64,000 bases of DNA, taken from Brachypodius melanocephalos. Taxonomy: Eukaryota > Chordata > Aves > Passeriformes > Pycnonotidae. Within the stretch, counting starts at the first letter, position 1, and each line of letters starts with the position of its first letter. The stretch lies in assembly GCA_013398615.1 (NCBI GenBank), contig VZSR01000243.1:2648466-2712465 (forward strand), in the 5' to 3' direction. Positions 28,666 through 42,259 of this stretch are shown here, piece by piece. A program made the translations under genes and the position numbers. The notes beneath the pieces are model-generated. The model was given only the letters and a program-made list of their open reading frames with translations. It had not been told where the DNA came from and ran no database searches.

Positions 28666-30611
28666 AAGGTGTAACTGGAAGTTTTTTCCCCTTCTGGAAT
28701 AAACTGCAGCAGTGTAAAATCACAGCACAGCTTTATTCTTCCTGTTAAAATCCAACCTCACTAAGCTTGCACAGTTAAATACTGAATTTAAAACGATGTA
28801 GAGGAAAAATTAAATGGTGGAACACAGAAAATTAGAGCTTCAGGAAAATGAAGATGAAGATAGATGAAGATGAAGCAGAGCTTTCCCAGACATCTCCAGC
28901 AGCACGGCATGGAAAGCTGATGGAAACGGGGAGTGAAAGGCAGCAGGAGGGGAGGCAAAAAAACCAAGGGGGGAAATGGTAGATCCAGAGAATCCAACAG
29001 CAAAACATTTTCCACAGGGCTAAGATTTGGCACAAAACTGATATAACCTCTATCAGATGTATTTACATTAAACTCAGCTTAGACACGGAGTGGTGGAACA
29101 CACAAAAGACAAAATTTGCTGCACCACCAAGCCCTCCCAGCTCTGAAATGCAGTGTGGCAGAGGCAGCAGGGACAGACACAGGCACTCAGTGCCAGGGTG
29201 GGGCTGAGGAGGGCTCTGAGAGCCCCAGGTGCTCCCAGCTGCGGTGACAGAGGCTGCTAGAAGCTCTCATCAATCCCTCTCACACCGACAGGATGCCCTG
29301 GTTTGCTTCACACCTGTTGATGGATCAGTTCTGTCTCCTGCCCCACTGCAAATCGAACTTTGTTCAACTCTTCAAGTGCTGTTCATGACACCAGAGCATT
29401 TATCCCACTTGTCACCGAGCAGGGGGAGCAGAAAATTCTTCTTTAATGGGATGGGCAGGACCAGACGGAGCCTTCCTTGGTGCAGCCACCCAGAACTTTG
29501 GATTTTCCTCTGCTAAAGCTGGAACACAGCCCAGGGCTGTCCCTGGCTGTTGTCACAGGGCAGGCAACGCTTCCAAAATTTTATAAATCCCACTTCAACA
29601 CAGGATGTATGTCTGCTGGTGCTGCCTGCACCCTGAGAAGACTCAAGCAACATTTATTAAAATGATCACGTAATTACACTGCAGTTAATGAAAACTACAC
29701 CGAGACACTGCTGAAAACCTCATATTTCTTCATAATGTCCTTCACGAGGAGGGCAGGAAAATTTAATAAAATTCAGTGCCTTTTGATCCCTGCTGCCTAT
29801 AACCCTTCACATCCAGTTGTGGCCAGCAGCAATTATAATTCTTGGTGTCTCCCAGCTCCTGAGTCTGGTTGACATCCCCTGATTCGGTGTCAAAAAGCAC
29901 ATCTGAAATCCCCCACAGCAGCTGATGCTGCCCTCAGCCCCCACTGCTGGAAGGCTCAGGGGGAAGTGGCTTCATAAATATGGTTTGTGCATCACTGGAA
30001 AGGAAATAAATAGGCAAAAATGGGATTATTGATGTTGGATCCACACTACTGATGTTGAATCCTCCACCACAGGATTGGATCATAAAATCTTCAGAAAATA
30101 GAAGCAGAGCCAGTGCTTCGCTCCCAAACTGAGCTGGTGCAGAAATAGCTGGAGAAAGCAAGAGAAATGTGCAGAGGGTTTGCCAAAGGGAGCAAGGGAG
30201 GCATGTTTTGGGTATGGAGAGAGATAAACAGGGCTGGCTCCAGCTCCCTGCCAGGACAGCCCAGACTGGAACGAGAGCAGCAGCACAGCCAACATTTTGG
30301 AGATACAACCCAGGGATTTCTGCAGCCTCGCGATAAAAACTCTCAATCCCAGCTCAGACCTTGTGGCCACGTGGAGTTGTTTGGTTTCTCCCTGGGTTTG
30401 GCTTCTCCCTCTCTCCAGAGGCCCCAATCCTTTGCTGTCTCCTGTCCAAGCTAAGGCAGACAGGCTTGGGAATTCCCTGGGATGAGCACTGGAATCCTGA
30501 CAGGCAGCAGGGCCCAGCTTTGACACAGAGCACAGCAAAAGGAGCAGTGCTGGAGGGCACCTCCAAACCTGGCACAGCTCAGGATCAGGGAAAGGCTGAG
30601 CTGACCAAACT

Positions 30612-30690
30612 GACTAAATATGAATATATAAAAATATAAATATATTAAAATAGATAGTCATAAATATATGAATAGTTATAAATATAAATA
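30612..30690. repeat. AT-rich simple repeat (ATAAATAT)n-like
   Basis: Run of ataaatat, tatgaatata and ataaatag units, about 80 bases. Confidence 0.8.
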
Positions 30691-31709
30691 GCTGTGAATC
30701 CTGGGCACAAGGATTAATCCCATCTCAGCTTCTGTCAGGTTGGGATAATAAACCACATTTTGGCACTGGAGGGTTTCCTGCTTATTTACTCCAGCTGACC
30801 TTCCCCATTTCATATTTACATCCCAGAGTATTCCCTTGTTGCTGTTAGCAATAAACCAAATGGGAGCCCCCATCCCCAGCTTCAAATAAAGGAACATTCC
30901 TCAACTCTGTGAAAACAAACAAACAAACAAAAAAAAAAAAACCTAAAATTTCTTGCAGTGGAATGGGGGAATTATTTTGACTTGGCTTTTATTTTTAAAC
31001 AATAAAAAATTCTTTGTGTGGGAAACTGGAGCAGAAGAATTAGTGAGACACCCCCAAAACTGACCCCTGAGAAGCTCTTCAGCCTGAATTACAAGAAAAA
31101 AATGAAAGGATATAGATTTACACAATTATTCCACTTCCACCACTGGAGATATTTGCATACTCCAGTGCCCAGATGGATTCAGCCTATGGGGAGGGAAAAA
31201 TGGGCAAAATAAACAGCAGGGGTGTAAAAACGCACGGATGCATTTTATCCAACTCCCTCAGGCATCTCTAAATGCAGAGGTTTTATGCTCTGGTGAAGGA
31301 ATATTTCAGTTTTCAGGAAGGAATTTTACCTGGGTGTGTATTCTTATAGCCTGGCTCTAGTGGGCTGCATTTTAAGAGAAATAATGGAAATAAACAGAAA
31401 TAAATCTCGAAACACCACCCTGGAAAATAGATCTGGATTATGACTGTTAATTCTTCTCTTCTGTGCAGGACTAGGAACAGGCACAGGAGAAGATAATTCA
31501 GGAAAACGTGGCTACTTCAAGAGAATATCCCAGAATGGAGCAGGGAAGCAGCAGGAACACCAGGGTAAAAATATGGCAGTAAAAACATGACAACAAATAA
31601 AACAACAGGGTGCTGTTTCTCCTCCCAGCTGAGGGTTGGCCACAACCTCTGGAGGGTCTGAAGTCTATAAATATCAATAGGATCATGCAGCTTTGATGCT
31701 GTACCTTTG

Positions 31710-31800
31710 ATTTAATCACAGAATCTTTCATGTTAGAAAAACACCTCACAGAGCATCGGGTCCAACCTTAAAACACAAACCCCCCCTCACAACACCCAAG
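31710..31800 (-). mobile_element. CR1-like fragment
   Basis: atcacagaatctttcatgtt then gcatcgggtccaaccttaaa is a diverged reverse-complement CR1 terminus. Confidence 0.55.
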
Positions 31801-33645
31801 AACTGGAGTCCAGACAACCCAACCCTTTCCACACACCGATAAATTAGCACACAGTGCAGAAATATCAGAAGTTTAAATGCTCCAACCAGCACCAGAGCTG
31901 CTTTAGAGAGACCCTGCTCTGCATTTTATTGGCAAACCAAACTGCTGCCACAGCAGAAAAGCAGAGGTAGCTGCTGACTCCAACAAAAATGCACTTTAAT
32001 TTCAAAGTGCCCCCGCCACTGACATTATTTATCTGCCTCATTTCCTAATTAATAAAATCACAGGAGTAGGTAACAAAACAAAGGCATCAGCATAATCAGC
32101 ACAGGTTTAAACTTTGCTTTGAGTGTGGGAAGTGTCCCTTCAAAAAAACCTCTCCTTGCAGGGGACAGAGAAGTTTAAAGCCTCGTAGATCCTCTCAAAA
32201 GCAGGATCAATTCTGTCAGGCAGCAGCAGCAGCAGTAACTCTTTTAAAGCCGTGCCAAGACCTTGCAGAAGATTTTAGCAGGGAAATTGGTCTGTGGCAG
32301 GAGTCTCCAAGGCCAAGCTGGCAGCTTAAAAGCCAGAGTCTGGAAAAGAGGAAAAGCCTCAAGTGAGTGCCAGCAATAGAAGATGAAATGATTGAAAGGA
32401 GTTCTGGACAAGAGGAAAAAAAAAGGTTTTCAAAACATCAGGCTGGTAATTTATCAAAAGTCGCAAGTGTTATATTGAGGAAGCTCACATAACATATCAG
32501 AGGCACTTAATGATCGCTCCCTCTTCATCCTCAAATCCTGACAGAAGAGATGTTTCCAGTGGAATGCTCAGATCCAGATGAAAGCAGAGAGTGGCTCCAA
32601 CAGGACAGCAGAGATGAAACCAGCATGTCCATCCAGGAGGAAAAACTTCAGGCCAGCTGGATCCCACCAGGAATTCATCTGAAAGCTGAAAAAGTTAAAT
32701 ATTCTCACCGTGTCTAACTGCAACTAAAGGGCATTTATTAGAACTGAATTCCTCCCAGGAAGCACTGTCTTTGTAAGCCAATATGATCCTGATTTTAGGG
32801 ATTTGTGGCTTGGACTCATTTTGCAGCCCTGAACAAAGCTGCTTGGATGTTTATTTATCCCTGGAAGTTTTGCAGAGCCAGCATTGTACAAGTACAGTTT
32901 GAATTACAGGTGTCTTGCATCCACTAGAATTGATAAGAGCGGGGAAAAAAAAAAAAAAAAAGTGTTAAATCCACATTCCTGATTTATTCTCCACAGCGTG
33001 CCCAAAAATCATTATTTCTCATTTCCAAGCTTAAACACTTGAACAGCCTCTTTATCTCACTTTCACCTGCTCCAAGAGTGTCAGGAAACTTTAGCAATCA
33101 TGAAAAAAACACTTGAAAACCTAAAGATTGGCCCAGTCGTGCTGACTCCATTCTTCCAAGCATCTTTCAGATCCCTTTTTCTACTGCAATATCCTCTGCC
33201 AGCTGAGTTTCTGGAACTCACCTCTCTTTCCAGGGGGAATTTTAGCACAAGCACCAGGGCTGCATCCAGGGAACTGAAGAGATGAAACTTCTTCCCTCGC
33301 TGTAGAGAAATCTCTAAAGCTATTGTTAAAATCCCCTATTCCTTGGAACAAAGGCCATGCTCCATATAATGGATTTTTTTTCCTGTGCTGGTGAGTCACT
33401 GTCACTCAGCAAGCAGCACTAAAAAGTTCATTGAAGCTTTGCCTGAAAGTTCATTTAAGTTTTTTTTTTTTCCTCAAAGGTTCACTTTATAGGCTTGAAA
33501 ATTGGGAAGAAATTTAAACAGGGCACACATCTCTGAGTGACAGCACTTCTAAAGGAGAAAGTGGCTCTGGAAAATTCTACCGAGTGAGACAAGACAAAAA
33601 AAAACCTCTTAGTTTCTAAACTCTGGTGCTTCTCACTGAACACTT

Positions 33646-33714
33646 CCTTTTCTTTTTCTTTTTTTCTTTTTCTTTTTCTTTTTCTTTTTCTTTTTCTTTT
33701 TCTTTTTCTTTTTG
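33646..33714. repeat. (CTTTTT)n microsatellite
   Basis: About eleven hexamer units of CTTTTT in a row. Chance ORFs on both strands here (KRKRKR on the minus strand) come from this run. Confidence 0.95.
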
Positions 33715-36700
33715 GAAAAATAAAGATCAGAGGGCAGGGCACAGGATTTCAGCGCATTCTCAGAGCTGTTGTATTTATTTACAAGCTCTCTCCTGTTACC
33801 CAGTGTCTTCCCCCCAGTAAAATCCTCGTGAGTCAGGGCACCAAATGTGTTTTACACCTGGGGCACTGAGGCATATTTCATGCAAATTCATGAAGGAAAA
33901 TGTTTTTGAGAGGTTCTACTCTGTGCTAACCATGGTAAACACCCAACCCTTCAGGCATCTGCAATATCATGTGTAATTAGACACAGATTTGACTGGACTC
34001 GGCTTAAAACAGAGAAAAGCAGCCCAGAATTGAGTGGTTTCTTCTCCACTGGATGCCCAGTCACCTTCCAGAAGTGGCAGTGCCTTAGGATGCAGTGTTA
34101 AAAGCTTTTCCAGACCCTCCTTGTAGTGCCTTGCCTAAAAGGAGGCCAAAAAGGAGTTAAAGCACAGCAGGGAACAGAGCCCCACAATTCCCAGTTTTAA
34201 GAGCCTCCTGCTCCACCTTAGCAAAGCATTTTCTGCAAGCACCCAGCTGAAGCTGCTGTTTCACCACAGAACCTGAGATTCATTCACTGGATTCATCATT
34301 TTCATCCAGTAAATTTGGATGGATTGTTGGTTATTCCCATCCTGGATGAATTCTTGGTTATTCCCATCCAGCAAAGGTGGCCACTCCCAGTGAACATTTA
34401 ATCCACACAAGTGCCCATTTCAGGTCTTTCTCCATGTGCTCCTTCAGGTCAGTGTAAATTACAGAGAAAACCGCCCAGCCCCAGGTTGAAATTCTCTGCA
34501 GGATTAAGTGAAGCTTGTTTTGAACATCTGGATTCTGGATTACACCCTGACCTGCAAGGGACTGATAAACCCTCCCACTCACCCCCTCTGCATACTCTCC
34601 CATTATCCCTCCTTCCCCAGGCACTCAGGCTGCAGACATCACCCCCCAAAAATATTGTTTAATAAATTTATAATCAGTAGCCAATTGTCCTTAGGTTAGG
34701 CCACCCCAAGCCAGGTCTTGTTTACAGGACAGGTTTGCAGTCACACCTGGAGATAACTCTTTTAATCCTTTTCAAACCCAAGGCTTGGCTTGTGAAGCAG
34801 CCCAGGGAGGTTTCTTTTTTTAATCCCTGTTTAGCCTAGCATGAAATTGTTTCCCAAGTAGAGATTAATTCTGCAACAGCTTCTCCCCTTGTTGGGTAAT
34901 TTGCTGAGCTGGAGAGGCCCGTGCTGAACCAGGGTGTCCCCTTGTCAGCAGTGTCACAGCAGCTGTGTCACACCAGACCTTTGCCATCCAATGTCGCTGC
35001 GCATCCCCTGCTCCAAGGGTTTCAGGCACTGCTTTCACTTCTCCTAAGCAAAACAGACAGCTCCCCATGGCCGGGGATGGTTGGCATCTCCCTGACTGCT
35101 CCAGACAAAAGCTTTTGCCACAAAAAGACGTTTGGATTTCATTGTTCATCATTTCAGGTTTGCTGGACGGTGTGAACTAAGGAGCTGCTCCTCACTAATC
35201 TGTTTTCTTTCCATTTTAAACTGTGGTTTTTTCCTTAAAAAACAGGACCAGGCACCTTTTAGAACAATCCATCTCTTTTAGCAGGTGAACTAAACGTGGG
35301 GATTTTTATAAAGTGAGGGATCTGTGTTTAATTTTGTACCTCTCAGTGCTGGGGCAGTGTTTAACCCCCAGCTAAGATTAGTTCCCTTGTTCTACTGCAA
35401 TTCCAGTTTATAAGTTTCCCCCACACTTGTTGTTTTCTCTTTGTCTCCACTCCTCATTTATCTCCATTTATCTTCATTCAGCTCCTTCTTCTTTACAGCT
35501 CTGCCATCCCTGTCTTTCCCCTTTTCCCCTGATCCTTGCTCCTTCCAGCCACCATCACTTTGCTCTCATTTTCTTACCAAGCTGCCACAACTGGAAAAAA
35601 AAAACTTAAGAAGGTTTTTTTCTGACCGGAGAAGGACTTTACAGGAATCCCATCTCCCTCCAAGGAGATCATACAGATGACTTTTAATTTGTTGATCATA
35701 ATTTCTGCTGGACAAAGGCAGTAATGAATTTATTTCCTACATTTTAGGGTCACTTGGAGCTGTTCTTACCCAGAACAGAAAATGGAAATTTTCTTTAACA
35801 CTTTTCAACCCTATTTTGAGCCAGGCATCCAATTTTACTTATTCTTCATCATGAGTAAGAATGGCAGGATTGAGCAGTTAAAGTCCTCTACATTAAGATA
35901 TTTTTCATCAAAATAACTCCAAAGTTACAGATGTGACTTCTCCCTCACCGCTTCTCCCTTGACCTTAACTTCTCTGGAAATCCAACCCCTGAAATGCTCA
36001 CAAGGGTTATAATTCTGCACAGAGCTCTTAGAGGAAGAAATGTCAGTCTCTAATAGCTGAGCTCACTTCAAATCATCCAACTTGCCTGGAAAGACTGTTT
36101 GACCAATTTCCAAGAATACCAATCACACGTTAGATTCTCTTACTGGAAATTCAAGGAAGAAAAAAAAAAAAAGATTACTTGGTGAAATGTCACCAAGTGA
36201 AAAGCTTTTGGTAGAGAGAAAAAGGACTGAAACTTTTTTCTCTTGATATTAACCCTTATTGTTTACATCTAAAAAAAATGAATGTCAATTCCACTCCAAA
36301 ATCAAAGCGTTTTGTATTTATGTTTTTTGTACTCTGTTTTCCTTTAAAGTCACAAAGATATTCACAAAGAATTTTCTGTGAAAATGATGGTTTTCACTTC
36401 CATTGTTCTCCCGTCCCCACTGCAGCAGAAAATAGAGAATTTCAAAGCCAGCTCTAAACAGAATTTGCATCCAGAGCATTTATTGCTTTAATTATTGTTT
36501 GCATATGAAATCTGGGACAGCAGCCCTCTTAGGGGACAGCTGCACTCACCAGCTGAGCAGCTGCCTCAGGGAGAAGGCCCAGGGGTTCTCTCCTCAGCTC
36601 ATTCCACAGAAATTCCCACCCAAGACTCCTGAGATCAGGTCTGGGAGTGATCCTGCTACTCCTGGGATGCAGTGATGCATCCATCCTGCACCATGGGGGA

Positions 36701-36969
36701 TCCAAACTCACACTGAACAGGGAAGGATGGGATTGTGCAGGTAAAAACCAAGGCTCAGCTGGGCAGGATGACACACACGGGCTTCTTTAGCAGCAGCTGG
36801 AGATTTTTGCAATACGATTTCTGTCATTCTGCAGGGGCAGCGAAGATTTGCCTCCTCACGCCTTGGCTTCAGGTTGCATCCTCATTTAGGAGAGCAAAGC
36901 TTGCTCACACTTCATGAAGCAGATCAGGAACCATCCCTGTCTTGGAGCTTTCTCATTGCTCAAACCTTC

Positions 36970-37206
36970 TGTCCTGGTTTGGAAAGACCAAACAGGAGCC
37001 TCCCCTGGAATGGAGAATGTAAACTCCGTACCTCTGAATTATTACAATTTTGAAATTAAGAGGCTCTTAGCCAAAGATATGGGAATAGGAATAACAGTCC
37101 TTTACTACAAAAATTAAAAATAAATGCAATAGAATGAAAAAAAACCCTGCCAGAGTCAGAATATAGCCTGACCCCCTGTTGGTCAGGGTGTTGGTGTCAG
37201 TCCAAT
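36970..37206 (+). mobile_element. LTR, family B, broken by an assembly gap
   Basis: Plus-strand copy of the element at 1-257: starts TGTCCTGGTTTGGAAAGACC and includes ggaatggagaatgtaaactc and ctgaccccctgttggtcagg. The sequence runs into the 100-N gap at 37207, so its 3' end and any internal part are unknown. Confidence 0.72.
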
Positions 37207-37306
37207 NNNNNNNNNNNNNNNNNNNNNNNNNNNNNNNNNNNNNNNNNNNNNNNNNNNNNNNNNNNNNNNNNNNNNNNNNNNNNNNNNNNNNNNNNNNNNN
37301 NNNNNN
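37207..37306. other. Assembly gap (100 N) inside an LTR
   Basis: Run of 100 N directly after the family-B LTR sequence; repeat content is the likely cause. Confidence 0.99.
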
Positions 37307-40300
37307 ATAGAATACAAACTGCTGGGGACATCTGGCATTGCAACCCAAGACTCCTCAAATAATTCAGCAAAGATTTCCTATCATGAGACCAGGACCAAAA
37401 TGCTTTGCCCTACCAGCAGCTGCTGTGGATTTTGTTGTGGAAACCAACTTGGCTTTGACCCCAGGTCTCTCCAGTGTGATCCTTGGATACTTGACAGCCC
37501 CAGCAGCCCCCAAAGGGACACTGCCAGCTGGAACAAGAAAAACATACCCAGGAGCCACAAGTCTGCCACCAGCACCATCAGGGCACTGCATCAGCAGTTG
37601 ATACTTGGAGGAAAAGATGTCTAAATAGTGAAAGCAGCTTAAAATAAACCAAAAATCAGGTGATTTTTGTAGTAATTCACAGACACAGGTTATTTTCTCA
37701 AAAGCTGTATTAGCCCTGCCATTAGCAGTGCCACAGACACCTGTAAAATCCAAAGTAGATGAAATGTGAGATGCTTGAATGGGTGGGATGTGTTTCTCCA
37801 GTGCCAGTTTGCAGAGCTGTCCTGGTCCTTGGCCGAGCTGCCACAGCAATCCCAGCACTCGTTTTCATATTCTGCCTCCCTTTTGACACTGCAATCATGG
37901 CAAGGTCAGGGCTGGAGACCCTTCAGGAAATTGAACTGCAGCTTAATTGTCAGCTCAGAGAGACAAAGGCAGAAAAACACCGGTTTGAGAGCTGGGGCTG
38001 GGAAATCTTGGCAGGGAAAGGACCCGGAGAGAACGAGTCGCATTCATGAGGAGTACAAGAGAATCGTTTTCCAAGCAGGGGGTTTCATTTTCTTCTCCAT
38101 TCTGGGCTTTCATTTCCTCCTTCAATCTCTGCTTTTGAGCACCAAGGCGTGTACCAACAGCTCCAAAGCCATTTCAGCTCCAAGTAACCTCAGACCAGGG
38201 AAATTACAGCTCCAGCTCCCACCAACCTGGGAGCAATGCAAGTTCAGGAGAAAGGTGCTTTATTTTCGGGATGGCACAGCAGGTGTGGAAACCCATCTGG
38301 CTCTAAGACAATGAGCACCAATATTAATCATCCAAAGAACACAGTGGTTGGAGAAAGAACGGCAGCAAGGAAATTTCAAATTCTGCTTTTGGGGAGTGCT
38401 CTGCATTTTTTAACTGATACAGAATAAAATACATGAGGTTGTTGCATAGCAGTGAAATTTAGGGAAATTTAACCTTGCAGTCCTCCTTTAAGGGGAGAAT
38501 GAAAGGTACTGATGAATTCTTGCTCTCCCTGGGTGTGAAGGCACAGGAAAAATCCCAGATCAACTCCAAGTGCCAACACTTCAACACCTGCACATTTGCA
38601 CTTCAGTGCTGAGCTCACTCCAAGGACAATCCTGGAGGCTGAGGGAGAAATAATGAGAATATCCCTAAAATTATATCCCCTCATGCAGATGCAGAGCAGA
38701 GGAACTTCTCCATGGGCTCAACAATCTGATTTACAGGACAGGAGGAAGGGACAATATCCGGCCAACCTGGCTGAGGAGGAGGAATAATTCTTCAGAATTA
38801 CTCAGTCAGAATTTCCCTCCCAGTCCCTTAAACTTCTCCATGTGGCAGCTTGGAGTCCAAACCCTCCTGCTGGGCTTTCAGCACCTTTATTTCAGAATGA
38901 ATCCTTGTTCAGGGTGGCTCTAGATGAGACTCCAGACAGGAATTTCCAGACCCCTCAGAAGCCAAGGCAAACAGCAAATAAATATTTGCTGGGAAGAAGG
39001 CTCTTCTCACCACTGCTGGAAAAACCCCAGCAAAGTCATTTTCTGATGAATGAATGGTTTGGTACAGCAGCACAGAAACATAAGTGAGAAAATACAAGTG
39101 CCCAGAGCAAAGTTGAAATTTAAACAGCTTCCAAAACCAACTAGAAATGAGCCAGTAACCAGCCAAGAGAGACTAAAGGAGGTAGAACACAATAAAATCC
39201 CCAAACAAACCATTACAATAATCAATTCCTTCAGCAGCAAAGGCCTGAGCTAAGCACTCTGCATTGATAGCATTTATTCAGACCATTATTTCTGAGATAT
39301 TGTGTCAGCAGAGGAAAAGCAAGCTGGGGTCTGGTATTTATCCACAAATACTTGCTCTGTGCAAATGCATATTTGTAAGTTGTTGGGTTGGGGTTTTTTT
39401 CCAAATAAACACCGTGGTAGAGGCAGCTGCAGGACCAAAAACACCCAGTAAAAAAAAATCAGTCTCACACAAGAAATGGAAGAGATGCAAGAGAAATAAA
39501 ACGTGTATTACAACAACTCCTGCCCCTGCCAAGCCTTTCCAAGCATTCACAAAGGAAATTTTTTGGAATAAGGAGTTCCTGCTCAATTACCAGTTCACAC
39601 AACTTCACACTCTCGCTACTGAGCTTCTGACCACAAGCAGATTTTCCCAGTATTTCCTGCCAGCATTCTGGGTTGCCTCAGCTGCCTGATTTTCCAAGAT
39701 AGTGTGAAATACCCCCGGAAATTCCACATTTTTGGAATTGACCACAGGAGCATGGCAATATTTAGGGGATTTGTGGATTTATTTACACCCACACAGAGGC
39801 ACAGGGAGAAAGCCACACATACACCACACACCAGGATTTAAGAAAACCTGTGTTTTTCATTCTCTTTTACACAGCAAGGGATTCTGATTGCAACAAAACT
39901 GCAAAGACAGCAGGCAGCTTCTCTTTCCCTCCTCGCTGTTCAACATTCCCTCTGAAAATTAATCCAACTGAAAGCACTAAAAATTCAGAGTAAACCAGCG
40001 CCTAAACCAGATGACACCAGCCGAGCATCAGTGGGGTTTTGGCACGGGTTTCTGTGTTTGTCACGGGTTTGCTGCAAGGGCAGCAGGGGCTGAGCCTTGC
40101 CAGGGAAATGGCTCATCCAGAGATGTCACCTCAGCTGGGGACCAAGGACAAACAGCCCTCCTTCCCTCCCCGCTGCAGGTGAGGGCTGCAAACACCTGCC
40201 AGGTCAATAAAGTAGCACAAAAAAGGCTCCTCAGGGGAATTTCCATCATTGGCAGGCTCTTGGGTTGTTCTGTGCCTGCTGGGTTGGTCTCCACTGGTTT

Positions 40301-40849
40301 TTTGACCACTCTTTTTTTGGTGAGATTCAACAGCTCAGAGTTCCTGAGGCGTTCAAACGCTGCCACATTTTTATTTTCAAGTGTGTTTTCCACCCCCACT
40401 CAAAAATCAAGCAAAAACTACCTGTGACTGAGTTTTGTTGCTGTTTTTAAAGGATTTTGAAGCAATTCCAGCTAACGCTGAGCATTCCAGCGGAGTGTGA
40501 AATCGTGACATCTCCCCCTGCTCCTCCAACCCCATCCTTCCCCTTCATCCTTTTCGGGACCGATGTCAAAGCCCTGCTAATGGCTTCGCTTTTGTCGAAA
40601 CCTTCAATTTAACAACAGCCACCACCAAAAAAACCCACAGAACCTTCGGGGGGGAAGAGCTTAATGCTTTAATTTGAGCTCATTTGAATGCGTTCATTAG
40701 ACAGGCAGCACTTTGTGCCTGATCTTCCAGCCTGCCTGACCTGCCACAGGCTGGGATCAAGCAGGGACATCAATAAGAGCCCCTGGGTCACCTCTGTCTC
40801 TGCAGACACACGAAGGTGCTGCTGCTGGGTCACAGGGGAGCACAGGATG
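37307..40849. other. No gene recognised; possible ERV remnant at its left end
   Basis: Just right of the gap, the plus strand at about 37380-37600 has an ORF with LTPG, VILGY and LPAGT strings faintly reminiscent of a retroviral dUTPase-like region. The resemblance is weak. The rest shows nothing I can name. Confidence 0.35.
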
Positions 40850-40853
40850 AGTG

Positions 40854-41504
40854 TGTAAGAAATAAAAATCCCTAAAATCAGTGCCTTCTCAGTAAGGCTG
40901 TTAAGCTATACAGCCGCTCAGCCAAAAGTCCATTGGTATGGTAATGTGGTTGCCTCCCTGAAGTGTTGTCTCTGTCATATGCTAATTAACTCCCTCCTGT
41001 GTCGGGGGGGGGTGGATATCAGGTATCGGGAGTGGGTATCAGGTATCGCCTCAACCTCTGCTGCATGACCCCTCCTACATGGAAATGAAGACGAGTCCCA
41101 GGGGCTTCAGGGTCCAGCCGGGAGTGGATTAACACCCCAAAACCCCCCAAAACAAACGAGCCACGGCCCAAACGGGACTCCAGACTGCACTGGTGAGGAG
41201 AGAGGACATCGGGCTGCCTGCTGAGACTTTGGGTCTTGTCGCCCTAACTTAAATGGTGCTCTGTCAGCATGGATCCCCTAGACTCTACAACAAGCCGTCG
41301 GAACATCCCAGGGACTCTCACGAGGAAGGGATTCCCAGCCTTGCCACTAGGCGAAGCTGACTATCTCCTCCTCTGCGCCGTCTATCGGGAGCACCGGCAG
41401 TGGTGTGTGCAGCCTTCACGGCCCCCACTAAGAGCTGATGTTAAAAGAGCTGATCTTAATAAAGGCATTAAAAAGGAGCTGGTCTCCTTGCCCTATTTAT
41501 TTCA
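40854..41504 (+). mobile_element. Probable solo LTR of an endogenous retrovirus, about 651 bp
   Basis: Begins TGTAAGAAAT and ends TTATTTCA (TG...CA), flanked on both sides by AGTG (40850-40853 and 41505-41508), which could be a 4-bp target-site duplication. It has an AATAAA signal at about 41458 followed by a GT-rich stretch, and more CpG than its surroundings, suggesting relative youth. The terminal inverted repeat is imperfect. No gag, pol or env sequence adjoins it. Confidence 0.6.
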
Positions 41505-41752
41505 AGTGTGGAGCGATTAAAATTCTTTTTGTTCCCTTCTCTCCCCTCTGGCAAGGCAGTTCAGGGGTGGATTACACTGGCCAGCACCACCAGCAAAGGG
41601 ACTGGGAGAAGAGCTTGGGGAGAAGGCTCTGAAAATGGAAGGATTTTTTGTTTTCTGTTCCAGTGCAGCAGAAAGGGAGCACTCGAGAGTAATCTACTTA
41701 ATGTCGCATCTCTCCACTGCAGAACTCGAGTCCTGAGCACTTTGTGATGGGT

Positions 41753-42246
41753 TGATGCCTTTAAGTTTGAGCTTTGATGTGTTTCAGGTTCTGTGCTGCC
41801 CAGGGGTGCAGCTCTGAGCTCACAGTCAGGGTCACTCAGCTCTGCACACAGCACGGACACAAAACAAATCCTTTTCCTGCTGCACACCAAGGACAACTTT
41901 CAGCCCAAAAGCACAACCAAGGGTGGCTTGAAGGGAGGAACGAGAAGGATGGGACTGCAGAACCTGGAGCTGGAATTAAACCTCAATATGCAAATGGACC
42001 AAAACTTGTAAAAGTGTGAGAACTCGTGACAGTTTGTCCACTTTGTGACCATTTTGTGTTCATTATTGTGAACATTTTAGGTCCATCTTGTGCCCATTTT
42101 GTGCCCATTTTGGGTCCACCTTGGGTGCAGCCCTGGTCAGGCTCTTGTCCTGCCCAAGGTGTATCCCAAAGTCCTTTCAATAAATCTCTGCTTTATTCTC
42201 CAGCTCTGTCCAGCTTCTGTTCCAGCTCAGCCTTCCCAAGGCATCA
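41753..42246 (+). mobile_element. LTR, family A, probably solo
   Basis: Bounded by TGATGCC and GGCATCA, a perfect 7-bp inverted terminal pair. Contains gggactgcagaacctggagc, then aatatgcaaatggaccaaaa, a cttgtaaaag TATA-like site and tcaataaatctctgctttat as polyadenylation signal. It includes a small expansion of ccattttgtg-type repeats near 42050-42120. No internal genes are seen. Confidence 0.72.
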
Positions 42247-42259
42247 GGTTGATGCTGGG

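Larger units (their letters stand above)
24540..36960. other. Gene-poor upstream flank
   Basis: Apart from the CR1 fragments, duplications and simple repeats listed, I see no coding region, tRNA or rRNA. The many short ORFs lack domains, splice-linked partners and coding-type composition. Confidence 0.55.

Noticed and set aside
33482..33742. Lys/Arg repeat ORF (KRKRKR)
   Set aside because: Translation of the CTTTTT microsatellite.
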